64,000 nt of DNA from Sphagnum compactum (Eukaryota > Bryophyta > Sphagnopsida > Sphagnales): contig OZ234499.1 of assembly GCA_965153455.1 (NCBI GenBank), forward strand, positions 8,676,271 through 8,740,270, in the 5' to 3' direction. Made by a program: the position numbers and the translations under genes. How positions within the stretch are numbered: position 1 is the stretch's first letter; every line of letters starts with the position of its first letter. The notes under the pieces are model-generated. The model had not been told where the DNA came from. It saw nothing but the letters and a program-made list of their open reading frames with translations, and ran no database searches. Shown in pieces: positions 13,201-25,574 of the stretch.

Positions 13201-16200
13201 GAAGAGCATCTTGCAGCCAAGGAAATTGATGTGAAAGCCAAAGATGAGGCTCTGAAAGAAGCATCAGAAGACCTTGCGAGGGATGAACGGATCTTTGCTG
13301 AGAAGGTATATGTCATGTGATTGCTGGAAAAAGTTTCTAAGTCAAGAATCTTCATCTGATCATTGCAATTGCACTACAAGCTTGAACTGTTCCAGAATAA
13401 TCAAATTCAAAAAGAGCATGAGTTTTAGGAGGGTATACTGTTGGCTCATGTTTTACCATGATATTTATCATGGCCTGGTTGATTCCACAGCTGAAGGAGA
13501 TCAAGGCTCTTAAGAAGCTTGCGAGGGATTTGACAAATGAAAAAGGTGCTTTGATGCAAAAGACAGAGAAGGATGAAGCCATCATATCACGCATGTCACA
13601 GGAGGCATTGGCAAAGGAAGATGAGTTGGCCAGACTTCAAGCATCACTTGAAGCTTGGCAGTCAGGGCGTCCTGATGCTTTCATCATGAACGGTGCCACT
13701 GTGCCTAGTATCAAAGGAAAGATTAAGCCAGAAACCAGCTTTGATGACTGTGGTGAAGCTATTGATATCTTAATTGAGGTACTCTATCTACACTGCTGAT
13801 TTCTGTCTTCCTCTCTCTTCCTATTCTAGATCGTCTTGCAGCATCTTTTGAGGTCAAAATACTCCCAGCTAGCAGAAACTTGATGAATATCAAAGGGATG
13901 ATGGTGACCTTGAAAGGAGGACATTGATATACTTTTGGACTCGTGGTCAAGATCCCTTGATGATCCACTCTGAAAACAGGGGCTTACCATCGGAATTAAA
14001 GAATATGGTGGAGATGAATCTTTATTCCTATTACTGCACCTGCCATGATAATTGGCAGTTTTTTGTCAAATGAATTAAATTTTCAAAGAAATGGGTTTCG
14101 GCAGCCCACTGTGAATATTGCAGATTTTGACAGTTTAGTTCTGAAAGTTTCAGGTTATGTAGTCACATCCGTGTTAGTAGAGCCCAGAGGCAGGGACCAT
14201 CCATGTATGTGATTACCCACATGAAGCCAAGGTTGCCAGATGGAGTGATCTTCATCAGCCCCATAGGGGTCGGCTGCTGTTGGCACTTAACCATAAAGAG
14301 TTAGGCAGGACCACCCAAGGTTTCAGAGTCCTCTCTGTTGTACATGATCTTCATCTTTGATTGCCCATTGGGGGTATTGGAGGCTCATCATTTTATCACA
14401 TCAAGCTGAGGCTGACTTTGTCAGATGATGGCTTCTTGGCAGGGAAAGATTGACATTGCTGAAGCTGGAGGAGATGCATCCTCCATGGGAGGCTTTGATA
14501 CAGACAGTCAGATGCGCCTTGAAGAACTTACTGAGAAGATGAAGGTTCTAGTCTTGCTTGTTGTGTTAATTGTTGATATCAGTTTGACAGTCTGTCAGAT
14601 GTCTGATGAACCAGAGGAAGATGGAAAGCATTCTTGTATATGGCTACTATACAAGCTCAAGATGGCTGATTTGGGGTGGTGGCAGGCAGAGGATGAAGAG
14701 AAAGTGAGGCTTCTCTCTGAAAAGAAAGCCATAGAAGAACAAAAATCTCTTTTGGAGGAGAATGTGCGGCATCAAACTCGGGAATTTAAACGTAGCAAGC
14801 AGGTGCTGTTGCTGCCAGATAACTTTGTGGTTTGAATATGCAATGAATCAGGTTTTTTCGGAGAAGTTGGTACTACCTTAGCCATGTTGTTAGTTAGAGA
14901 AGCAAACTAGATGATTCAATTTCTCTGATTGTTTATAGCTGTGTAGATACAATTGTTTCAAGCATTTTGCTAGCAAAAATTTATGGTGGGTACCTGGCAT
15001 TTACCCAGCAGGCAGTAGGTCTATCAGGCTTTGAAGGATGTTTGATTTTGTACTGTTTTAGGTAATTGTCTGCAAGCTCAATGCCCACCATTGAGCTCTC
15101 CAACTAGGGCTGTTCCTGTAGTTCATTTTCTTGTAGTTTCTTTTTGATAGTAAGATTTTTCCTTCCTCTTTTGAATTATGGTTTGGGTACAGGTAATGGA
15201 TAAGCAACTGCATGAGCTGTCATTCAGCATACAACAAAAGGAAGAGCTAATCCAGGAACTTGCCCGCAATGAAGCAGAGGCCAAGCACTTGACTCAGCAG
15301 TATGAATCCCGCATGCTTGAGCTTGAAGCAGAGGTCTGCTCAGTACCCGTTTTTTTTCTCATCAGTGGCCTTATCTCTGCTTAACAGGGTTGATGAGTGG
15401 AGTTTACAGCTTACAACTTTTAGGGTGTTTTTGCATGTGGGTCTTGGTGGTTATAGCTCAACATCACTTCCTCAGATGTTTTGTCTACTGCAGATGAGAC
15501 GGAAGGAGGAGGAAGTAGAGGCATTGAAGAAAGAATTGGAGGCTATTGACAAGAATGCTCTCAGAGGATTTGAGGAGAAGAAACGTCTACGTGAACAATA
15601 TGAAGAGAAGGTGAAGAAGATCACAGATCAGTTGATAGCCTTAAAAAAGCAGCGGTGGGAGCAGGAGTCCCAGCGTCTTGAGCAGCAGAAGGCCAAATCT
15701 GATGTCAAGGTATTATGGACTAATATGGCCAACTCAAGGTTGATTCAGGGTTTTTGTGGATAATGGATCCTAGGCAATCAGGCAGGCTGGGCAGACCTTG
15801 CTGTAAAACAGGACCATGAGTTAGTTATGTTGAAGATTGACATGGTGGGCATTTGTGGCTGGTGGTGCAGATGCAACAATTACAGCATGAAATCACCCGG
15901 ATGCGGGCACAACAGGATTCTCTCAAAAAGAAGATCAAAGAAACCACAGAAAAATTTGAGGATGAGCATGATATCCATCTGAAAAATATGGCTGCCTTGA
16001 AAAAGGAGTCAGAAAACCAGATGAAGCATGTGCGTGAACTTGAGGTACAAGTCCCTACAAGGGACATGTGACTGTCTCTGCATGTCTCTTGCCATTCATT
16101 CTCCAAAACCCCCTGAATCATGCAAGCATTCATACAGTCACCCTATGTGTGTTCAGTGGAGCAGCCAGCAAGACAGCAACTGTTTCTGTTTATTCATGGT

Positions 16201-19200
16201 CCATCCTGTAGGTTGACAGTATAATTCAGCATGTCAGCTTTCCTTTTTCCGAGTTGCATTATGCATAAACTGCAAACAGATGCTGTAGACAAGACAAATT
16301 TCTTCAGAGTTTTGTTGCTTGGAGAAGAGCATCAGTAGTATACATCCAGAAGACATGCACCCTTTGAGAATTGCAAGGCAGCACTTATGCTATTGAAAGG
16401 TTCCAACATCTTTGTTTCTCATCATGGGTCCCCATGCTGTTCCTCTTTGTCTTCTTCTTTGTTCTCTGTCTATTCAGCAACTGCTAGGGGTAGCTTCACC
16501 AGATTTAACAAGGAACAATCTTACCTTCAGTCTCTGGTGACTCACAGTTTTGCAATGAGGAACTAACTGTGCATCGCTCTGTGTGCGGCACAGATGGAGA
16601 ATCAGAAGCAACGACAAGTGATGAGACGGAAGAATGAGGAGATGGCAGCTGCCAACAAGAAGTTGAAGGAACTTGGTGTCCTTGACACAGAGGTTGCTAG
16701 TTCCAAAATAAGCAACCGTGAGCGGAGTCTGGCGTATGACCACTCTCTCAAGGGCAATTTAAAGAGGGTGACAACAATGGTCCCTGTGCTGGAGACAGCA
16801 TCAGCATGCAGCATGTCAAGCAGTGTGGAACAAGCAGAGGCAATGCTTGACCAGGAGATTGACAAGCTCCTGAAAATGAAGGAGGCTCGGGTACTCAAAG
16901 ATAAACAGGTGCTCCTTTTTCCCCCCTCTGGAACAATCAAGCGTTCTTTTGTGTCACTGCCATCTTCTTCTCAAACATATTTAGTGTTCCTTTGACACAA
17001 CTTACACTGAAAGATGTAGTAGATTTGGATTCTCTTGTGTTTGGCTGGCTAGCTTTTCTGATAGATAACCAGTTCCTCCAATTTGGACACAATCACTTGG
17101 CCTCACAATGGGTGCATGCTGATCGCATGCCCATCAGTTTATCTATTTTTCCTCTTCAGAGGTATGTGTATCTGATCAAATCAAAATTCAATGCATTTTT
17201 TGGTCTTCTTCCCAGTTGAAGCTTCAGATTCTTGAGCTACAGAAAGGAAGACACAAGAGAGGACCTTTACTTGGTCTTCTCTTTGAGTTGCTATTGCCTT
17301 CATGTTTGTGTGCTAGCCAGTATCATGGTCTCAGCCTTCCCAGTACTTGGACCAGATTTGTGATGAGAAATTCAGGATGTCGGAATATGTTTGATATTGG
17401 CCCACCCCACTGCCAGGAACTGATGTATAGTCAGTGGGTGTTATGGTACTTAATCACCACCATCCATGTTGCTGTTGATGGGCATGGAACGTGTGACAGA
17501 CTGCTGCTATTGTTCACACTACTACTCAAATTCTATTCTATCCTTTTGATCTTGTAGAGTTTCTCTTATCTTCTTCCTGCACCAGTTTGCTGTTAATGGT
17601 CTCTTGATGTTCAGTTGGAAATCCTTATAACCTTCTTCAAGCATCCCAGATAAATCAGTGGTTGGTTCAGAAACTCAGATTTCTGTGTAGTTTCAATTGT
17701 CTGTGGCATATGTGGTCCTGCATACATTGAGCCGTTTTGAGACGTCTAGTTGTCTGCAACTTACCATAACCAACTATGCTGCAGGAAGCCAAAAAAGAGG
17801 AGATCATGTCTGAGAAGGATGACTGCTTGAATGAGAAGTCTAAACTGGAGCTCAAGCATGCACGAGCAGTTCATGATGTAACACAAGAAGCCCAGAAAAA
17901 GACAGTTTTCATCCAGAGATTGGAGAAAGAGATTGAAGATAAGCAGAGCAAGGCTGAGGAGGCAAAAGATCAAGGAAAGCTGGCCTTAGCCATGGAGCTC
18001 TTGAATGAGGTCAATATGTTCACCCCTCTATAGCATTTTGTGCTACAGCAAACTATGAGCAAGTGGTAAAGAGCAGTATTGCACTAGTTTTCTTCATTTA
18101 AGTTTTGGGTTTGAGGTATTGTATTTCCAACTTATTGTGGCTGAGAAGCTAAACTAAACAGGTGACGGTGATGAGAGAACAATGTGAGCATGAGCAGCAG
18201 GCCTGCACAGCATTACAAGGAAGCCAGAAACCACACAAGCTACTGACACAGGGTGAAGAGTCATTGTTTGGAGATTTGGATGAGCGCATAGAGGCACTTG
18301 ATGCAGAGGCTGAATTTATGGCCTTATCCATTGCTGAGCATGACCGTGAAATCCAGGAAGGGGTGAACACCAAGTATGCCTCTACTTCCAATCTTCGTCT
18401 GGCTAAAGGGGACAGCCTTATGTGATTGAGATGTCTTTTCTTATCATGACAGGTTTCCTGCACTGCTTTTGGAGCTGATACTAGCTCTTATCCTGATGCA
18501 GGGAGGCAATGAATATGCAGCTGCAGATGATAGCAGCACAGGATGCAAAGGTAATTTTGTGTAAGTATTTGGACAAGTTTGTGAAAGTGAAGGAGAAGCA
18601 ACTCCAGGATGCGAAGAGAGTTGCCAACCTGGAGGTGCAGCTAAAAGAGAAAGCCCAAGCACTTGATGAAGTAGAACGGAACTCTCGGTTGAAAGAGCTG
18701 GAATTTGATCGCAGGTACAATGACCTCATTCTTCGTTGTCTTGTCTGATGCTGGGAACTTCAATTTTTTTTGGACCCATTGTAAAAGAGTGTTAGGTTAG
18801 TGATAAGGGGCACAGCAAAAGGTGTCAGAGAATATGTGCTGGCCATTTCCTTTCTCTAAAGTTGCTCAAACTTTTGTTATCTCTGTGTGAGAGCATCTGA
18901 GTGGTTCTTTTTCCGGTGTAAATTGAAGATGATTTGTGGTGATGACTTCTTTACAGGTTGACAGAGCTGCAGACACAGCATGCCAAGAATGTCCAGTATT
19001 TGTTGAAGCAGGTTGAGACTGTGTCTACAACCCCTGCACCAGAAAGGTTAGGTTTCCTGACCTCCAATCATTGAATGTTTACCTTACATCCATGTACGGC
19101 CCTGCCTCGCATACATACTTGTAGCCACATTCTCTCTTACTGATACATTGATGATCATGTGTGTGTGCAGGCACCACAGCGTTTTGAGCTTTTGCTCACA

Positions 19201-20986
19201 AATTTGGCCATTTAAGACCTGTTCTTCAGATTTCTTTAGAACCTTATAAGCTTTCTAGGAAACCCATTCTTTCTAGGGCTCATTTTCTACTATATAAGAT
19301 TCAGTGAAACTTTGTCTTCTTCATGCACCCAAATCTCGAGCGATTCAATCTGCGCAGGTCTGATGCTGTCTTAACCAAAACAATTGTGGATTCCCAACTG
19401 CAAGAAAATGAAACAGCATTGGCTAAGGATAACTTGGAAGATAGGGCTACTGTGATTGTGACTCAAAAGATTGAGGCTCTGGACAAAATGGATGTCTATT
19501 ACAAGCAGACAAACCAGGACCTAAAACGGAAGCTTCGAGAGATGATCACTGCCTGGGACTCAGAGAAGCAGGTTGCTTTTTCCTGCTGGCATTCCAGAAT
19601 TTTATTTGTTTCAAATGTGTGCTCTTGTGTTGAACAGGAGTAGCATCATACTCACATAGAATCACACTTGGCTTCATTCAAAGGCATATTGATATTCATT
19701 CAAAGGCAAACCTTTAGTGGCAACCTCAACAAAAATTCATCCATTTTAATTGGACACAGAAGAAGCCAACAAAAATTTGTGGTATTATTGTGCAAGAATG
19801 TTTCAGCTGATTCTTATGAAAGCCATGAGCTGTATATAAGCACTGCTACCCTTTCTGACATAAAAATATAAGGGTGTGGAGCATCTGCAGATGATGGAAT
19901 CAAAAGTGAAAGGAGAACGTCAGGTGTGGGAAGCAGAGCGGCAAGAATGGCAGGCTCATGTCTCCAACTTCCGTGGCAAGCATGAGCAGCTCGAGAGGGA
20001 TCACCAGGTTCTGTCATCAAAAGTTTGCCCTGCATCTATCTGGAGTCTTCAGGATGTGCAAATCAAGTCTGACCTGGATTAACCTTTTATATATCTCTTG
20101 CCCTGACAGCATTAGACCCTTTTTTGTTTGGTCTGAACCTGAGAGCTGCTAAACAGAAGAAGGTACCCATTTCACTATTTTGGGCATAGGCTATTAGATG
20201 TCAGAGATATTGCCACTGTAGTGCTTGGTGTTGGCCAGGACCACCTCAGCATCCCCATAACATGTCTTGCATGACATTGGAGGCAAAAGACACTTGCTGT
20301 CATAACTATCAGTAATAAAGTGGTAGGTAAGGCCCACAGAACAGGGCATTTCTGAAATAAGGGCCTGCTGCCTGAAGTGGCAGCTGAGGGCAGGCCCAAA
20401 TTTCAGGAGTGCCCCATTCTGAGGGCCTTACCTGGCATAAAGCCCGACCACTGGATTGAGCAGGGATCAAGACAAAATGGACAGCAAGGATCAAGACAGG
20501 TAAGGTAATAATGGTATGGCAGGTTCTTACTCATGTACGGGGGGATATCATCATAATTTCCCTCCATACATGTGTAAGAACCTGCTGTACATGAGATTTG
20601 AATATGCATGTACTTGGAGGTACATTATGTGAAATAATACGTCCTCCATTTACACTGTCATTTTTTCAGGAGGGCTTTACAAGACAGAAGAAGGCACTGT
20701 ACTTAGGGTAGAGAGCTGGGGGTAGGCCAGGTAATCAGGAAACCAACTATGAACAGAGAACTTGTCTCTTGCAAGCAAGGCCTTGGCCACTTGAATCTAA
20801 GCTGTGATTGTGATGCCTGGGCAGGCTCTTAAGGAGGAGCTGGAGAACACAAAATCGTTGATGCATAAGGCAGGATTGGGCATCAGGTTGCCCATACGCA
20901 ATGTACGGGAGTTGACAGATGGCGATGTTGACCAACGGAGCTCCCTGTCCCTACCACCTTCCAGGGGAGAGAGCGTTCAATTTTGA
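7241..20986 (+). CDS. Kinesin-4 family motor protein (KIF7/KIF27-like stalk), 27 inferred exons
   Basis: Plus-end-type kinesin of the kinesin-4 family. Inferred exons: 7241-7539, 7841-8009, 8523-8683, 8919-9075, 9379-9488, 9725-9797, 10334-10380, 10592-10727, 11207-11331, 11652-11757, 12001-12072, 12311-12679, 13117-13305, 13491-13778, 14443-14544 (or from 14425), 14686-14802, 15193-15333, 15494-15709, 15871-16044, 16594-16908, 17785-18009, 18162-18373, 18502-18714, 18957-19046, 19358-19571, 19873-20007 (or to 20022), 20825-20986. These total 4,617 nt, about 1,538 residues, in frame throughout. Motor domain at about residues 30-370: P-loop GQTGSGKT 109-116, switch I NQQSSRSH 227-234, switch II DLAGSE 264-269, then the kinesin-4 signature [14 protein letters not shown]. 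The stalk is long and charged, predicted coiled coil, with QVMRRKNEE in exon 20, [14 protein letters not shown] near 1236-1249 and LCKYLDKF near 1287. It is longer than plant FRA1-type kinesin-4 (about 1,030). Exon 9 appears to use a GC donor. The start was chosen as the first ATG with motor sequence following directly. A small missed exon in 16909-17784 is possible. Confidence 0.92.
7815..7835 (+). repeat. (GAT)7 microsatellite at the intron 1 acceptor
   Basis: Seven GAT units lie immediately before the GGCAG acceptor of kinesin exon 2 (7841), replacing the polypyrimidine tract that usually precedes a 3' splice site. Variation in repeat number would change the distance between branch point and acceptor. 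Confidence 0.85.
20321..20437 (+). ncRNA. Long imperfect hairpin in the last kinesin intron
   Basis: The arms at about 20321-20372 and 20387-20437 are inverted repeats. Left TAAGGCCCACAGAA matches TAAGGCCCTCAGAA from the right arm read on the opposite strand, continuing through GGGCA-T-CTGAAAT and GGGCCTGC. Over about 49 positions I count roughly 10 mismatches and no large bulge, around a loop of about 15 nt. The length and mismatch pattern would suit a plant microRNA precursor, a small foldback MITE, or an intronic siRNA source. No homology to a named miRNA is claimed. Confidence 0.5.
20514..20590 (+). ncRNA. Second hairpin in the last kinesin intron
   Basis: Left arm GCAGGTTCTTACTCATGTAC (from 20519) pairs with right arm GTAAGAACCTGC and its flank (to 20585). 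Pairing extends a few bases further outward through wobbles, giving a stem of about 30 bp with few mismatches and a loop of about 12 nt. It lies 77 bp downstream of the first hairpin in the same intron. The words AGGTAAGG and GATCAAGACA recur nearby, so the two may belong to one composite element. Confidence 0.5.
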
Positions 20987-23900
20987 TCCATGACTTGCTA
21001 TTCCAGCACTTTCTAGTGACTTTGTGATAAAATTTCTTGGAGACATGAATTGCAGAAGTCCCCCCTGTACCAGAGCCTTCTCCCCAGCAGAACCGCTGGT
21101 CACTTTTCCTGGAACAGTTGGTAGTATTTCTCCCCACAAAAACCAGCAATTGCTATCTTTTAGCAACTATTCTGACATGTTCATGTCATGCTTCCTATTC
21201 TTTCATAATGCTGTAAGAGGACGATTTAAGTATGACCTCATATTCTTTGGGTTCTGCCTGAACATCAGGGTACCCATTTACATCCAGCACCACAGTCTTG
21301 GATACTACATGACTGGATGCTGGAATCATAGGTTGTTTTGATGAACCATACAAATATGTCACACTCCTGAAGTGTGCACCAACATGAACAGCATAATGAC
21401 AAATCTGTCATGGATGTTTCATGTGAATCATCCAGGATGCACCCGAGGAGCCAGTAGGATCATCACTGCACTGCTAAGGGAAGTACATTTCTTCCAAAGA
21501 AATGTTTGTTTTCATCACTCTGTGGTTTGTTGGTGAACGACAAGCTTATATAAAAGATTTTGAAATTTCAATGTTATCTCTTTGCATTTGGTGTTTTCCC
21601 AACCCTTGCTTCTGGAACTTGCTTATCATACCTCTTGGCAGGTTCCTGGCTCTAGGCTCAAGGCTCTCCTCAGTCAGGGTCATCTGTTCTTCACATCTTG
21701 GCATGTTCATGAGTCTTCTACAACAGAGCTTAGGGACTGTTTTGAGACATGCAAACTGTCACTCAGATTGAACAATTCCACTCGTTGGCTTCCAAAATGT
21801 ATTATGTGGAAATTAGTGAGAAAATTAATGCTCTGCATTGTTGGATACTTAAGAATATAATTGTTCAATACAGAGATGGATTGCAGAAGCTCAGACAGTG
21901 CTTGATTTGTTTGGGTATGGTCATCAGAGCGAATGGATGATTGGGTGTAGTACGAGTATCTTGGATAGGATGTCGTGATTCTTGTTGTTGACTTCACAAG
22001 CACTTTGGAAGTTGATGAAATTGCAGTCTTCCAGTACATTTTGCATCATCACACCAGCAGCTATTGGGATTGTGCATTCAACAGAGATGGGGTAGTCTTA
22101 TCTTCTTTTTGTATCTTTGATTAGTTAAACCAGCACTGCAGGAAAGCTGATCGAGTTCTTAGGATTCATCATGATGTTGTAGCACTAAGTTCAGGCAATC
22201 ACAAGCCAATGGATGGAGAGTTGTAAGAATGGGAATCATGTTGTGTTGAAGGACAGCTGCCATGCAGTGATGAATCAGGCTATCATAGAAGGGATTGAGC
22301 AGAGAAAGATGTGTGAGGAGACAGAGGTTGCTGATTTGTTGTTCAGACAATTGAGCCAAGGAGTGAGCTGCTTGTGTTGTTGATGTGGGTGCAGGCATGG
22401 TGGAAGCAAAGGCATTTTCCCAGTGGACAAAGTAGAGCATTTTGATCCGTGGTAAAAATGGAGCTTGTCATGACCCACTATTGATGCTGGAAGGTGCACT
22501 CCACATTCTTGGATTATCTCATTGATGTCTATTTCCATTTATTAGACTAGTGCTGTAGAAAAGCAAGAAGGCAAAGCTTCAATTTGTCTAGGATATCAAC
22601 AAGATATTATAGACACCTCATGACTGACATACCAAGAAAACAAAGTTGATAGTTTTTTCAGTCTTGGTGCAAATCTTGCAAGGTATGCCAGAATTTGGGT
22701 ACCTACTACTTGGACATATTTTGTACATACCAGATCTCTATCAGTATAGACACATTTTGGGATGAAGGATGCACTATTGGGAACATTTGATATTTGGATA
22801 CTACGGTGCTATCAATAATTCATTATTGGTGTGGTGTATTGTGTTGATACATAAAACATGTTTTTTTCACGCGATAAATGCATTTTTTCCAGCTCGCCAC
22901 TTTTGCAAAAACCAAAAAAAACAGAAAACCAAAAAACACAACACTGGTCTGGTTACAATATTGTAGAAACTCATTACCTATTGATAGTATTTGCACAGTT
23001 GATTAAAACCCATTGAATGTGGAGGCTTGAAACCAGTGTTGTGTGGTTATTTGAGTTAAATAAAGAACCACTGGTTCAGTTTTTAAATATTCCAGAATCA
23101 GAAAACTACTAATTCCAATTCTTAGGAGGAAAAGAACATCAGAATCAAAAGTACTGCTGGCTTCTGTTTAGTTCAAAAACCATAAAGAACTGGCAGTTTT
23201 CATGAATGAACCAGCAGTTTTATTGGCAGACACTTCATTTTTTCAAAAAGAAATTGAGAACGGTGGTTACAAATTAGAACTGGTTTTTTTATTTTATTTT
23301 ATTTTTTGAGAACCACAGTTATGAATCTTAAGAACTGCCCGGATAACCGCCAGGATCCGTTCTAGTGTTGGGCGGTTCTCCGAAGAGCTGGCAATAACCC
23401 AGTGGATCCAGTTCTCAAGAACCTACCCTGACCCTAACCTTTGTTTTCATACTCGGGCATGCGCACCCTAACCTAAGACCTGCCCTGCGCCAGGATCCAG
23501 GTTTGAACCCGGAACCTAAGGACCAACGATTCTAAAACCTTCGCACAGACCTTGCACTAGCGCGGGGTTTTAATTTCTTTTCACAGTTCCAGTTGTTCTT
23601 TGGGTTAGGGTCACTTTCCATCGGCGAGCTTTCTCACTTCATCGTTCCCCTCTCGACAAGCTCTCTCTTTCCATTCTCCCTTCTCCCTCCAGCTCTCCCT
23701 CTTCCTTTCTCTGAGCTTTGCATTTTTGTTTCGGTGGTTGCTACGGGAGTTCTTCGTCTTCAAGATCTTCAACCTTGAGATCTTCAACGTCAAGGTTGAA
23801 GGTTGAAGCATCGTTGTCATTTTGAAGCATCATCTTTAAGGTCGAGCATTGTCGCACTGTCAAGGTGTTCGTCATTGCGGTGCTGCAAGTAAGCTCCTAC

Positions 23901-25387
23901 CTCCTTCATTGCATTTTTTTCTTCTTTCATCTACGAGTTCTTCCTGTTCTCTTGTCTTTGTTGTTGTGCATCGTCCTGTTCACGATCAGTTTTGCAGAAC
24001 GTTGCCGCCATCGTTTGCAGTATGGTCATCTTCATCATCTTCAAGTTGCTACAATGCTTCATATGTGTAGTGCAGATGCAGATTTTGATCCGATAAATTT
24101 GACAAGTCGTTTTTAGGAGCCACAGGGTGGATGGGCAGTTATTGAAAGGTAGAAGAGAGAGCACAAAGCACAACAGAACTGCAGATTGCCTGCCTTGTTT
24201 GCTTGATCATTTCTTTGACTTCCACTAGGCGTTGATCAGCAGGTCTACTAGATGGCCCATAATTATATGACTTGTCCACAGCTTTTCCATTCCAAGGCAT
24301 AGCCACATACCAGCTTGCGACACAAGATCTCACTTTTGTTTTACTCCTAAAGGCATATCGAGGAGTGAAATGGGATTCAGGCATTCAAGTGTAACAAGGA
24401 AAATATAGAGGCTGTTGAACAGACTTCACAGAATAGTGGAAGTAAATAGATGGAGCACTTTTAATTTCTTCTGGAACATGTATTTACAACTGATGTTGAA
24501 ACATGTATTTTGACAACACATTGTGATATTAGTGTGGGCAGTAGCTTGCATGTGTGATGTGGCTTATCTTTTTAATCTGAAGTGGACATGTGAGTGAGAA
24601 ATGAGATGCATTTCTGTCAATTTCACCTTTGATTACACAAATTGGGTATTAGATTGGAAGTAAATTTATGCCACATTGGGCATCATTGGTACCTGCCATG
24701 AATCCAGATGTCTAATCTGCTTGCAGTAATTTGAACAAAGTTAGATGATTTTCAGATATCGACTAATACTATGCTTGGGAAATGTTGTCTAGTTGGTAGC
24801 AAACTTCAAAAATATTCCTTTGCAGGTTGCAACACTAAGATTTGCAACTCCCAACACAACAACATGCAGCTTGTAATGTCTTGTACACAACAGCAAACCA
24901 TCCTGATCAATATTCTTCAACTGCTGCATAGGACTTGCAGCTCAAATATTGAAACAGCCTGTCTTGGGACATCCCAACCTTGCCCCAGAGAACTTCAATG
25001 CTGCAAATGTTGCTCACATGTTCTGTGGCTCATCGGGTGTTGGGTGCAAAGACCAGTGTTCAAAACCTGGAAACGAGGCTTGATTGCCCAAAAGGTGGAA
25101 GATGATTTTGTCTAGACACATAATGTTGTTCATCAAGAACTTATGATCAATGTAGAACATTTGTTTTCATGGCTTTGCACTTGCCTCAGCAAAGGTTCTT
25201 CACTGTTTTGGTGACTCCATTGGAGATTCTGAAGAATTACTGGAAACAAACCTTTTTTTTTCCAAAATCCCCAAAGTTTCAAGTAGAAGACTTGTTGCAA
25301 GAAACATGAAACCAGAATTATGTATAACTAAGAAGAAGAATTCAACTGCAATTTGTCAAACCATTGTCATATGTGTCAAGAACTTAC
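20987..25387. other. Intergenic, no confident gene
   Basis: The first few hundred bases after the TGA at 20984-20986 are probably the kinesin 3' untranslated region. Beyond that I recognise no gene. At 23030-23420 the words AACCAGTG, AGAACCAC and GGCGGTTCT recur, giving a degenerate repetitive look. At 23600-23900 a pyrimidine-rich, GC-richer block ends with a possible donor (CAAGTAAGC), resembling a leader plus first exon without a clear reading frame. On the minus strand, 24139-24384 encodes a protein-like stretch (WYVAMPWNGKAVDKSYNYGP) that I cannot assign; it may be a second exon of the candidate at 25388-25574, but the phases do not fit directly. Confidence 0.45.
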
Positions 25388-25574
25388 CCTTGCTTTCCTT
25401 CTTCTTTCCTATCTTTATTTTTGCAACTTTATTCACTTCATTATGCACATCATGAGCTAGTCTATGGATCTGATCTTTGGGCACCATGTTGGGTGTGATA
25501 GATGTCACCAATGTGACAAATGTCAGCAGAATGACAAGATACACAAGAACAAGGCACAATCTTTGGCAGCTCAT
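25388..25574 (-). CDS. Candidate first exon of a small secreted protein
   Basis: The minus-strand ATG at 25574 opens a 62-codon frame. It begins with a short polar N-region (MSCQR) and a very hydrophobic run of about 20 residues (CLVLVYLVILLTFVTLVTS), a typical signal peptide or membrane anchor. A basic, polar segment follows, ending KIKIGKKKESKG. The frame stops at a near-perfect plant 5' splice site, AAGG then GTAAGT, read on the minus strand at 25388/25387. Taken together this looks like exon 1 of a secreted or membrane-anchored small protein. I found no phase-compatible second exon. The minus-strand block at 24139-24361 reads like protein but would need an intermediate exon. No family recognised. 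Confidence 0.3.

Noticed and set aside
17216-17280. Possible extra kinesin exon starting after TTCTTCCCAG (LKLQILELQ)
   Set aside because: The acceptor and first residues look good and in phase, but I found no donor that keeps the frame. Exon 20 joins exon 21 in phase without it. RNA-seq would decide.
23500-23530. Possible tRNA or SINE B-box (GGGTTCAAACC on the minus strand)
   Set aside because: Only the T-loop-like word is present. I found no A-box at the right distance and no cloverleaf, so neither a tRNA nor a SINE can be supported.
25050-25075. hAT-like terminal word CAGTGTTCAAAACCTGGA
   Set aside because: It resembles some hAT ends, but I found no matching inverted end or 8-bp target duplication nearby.
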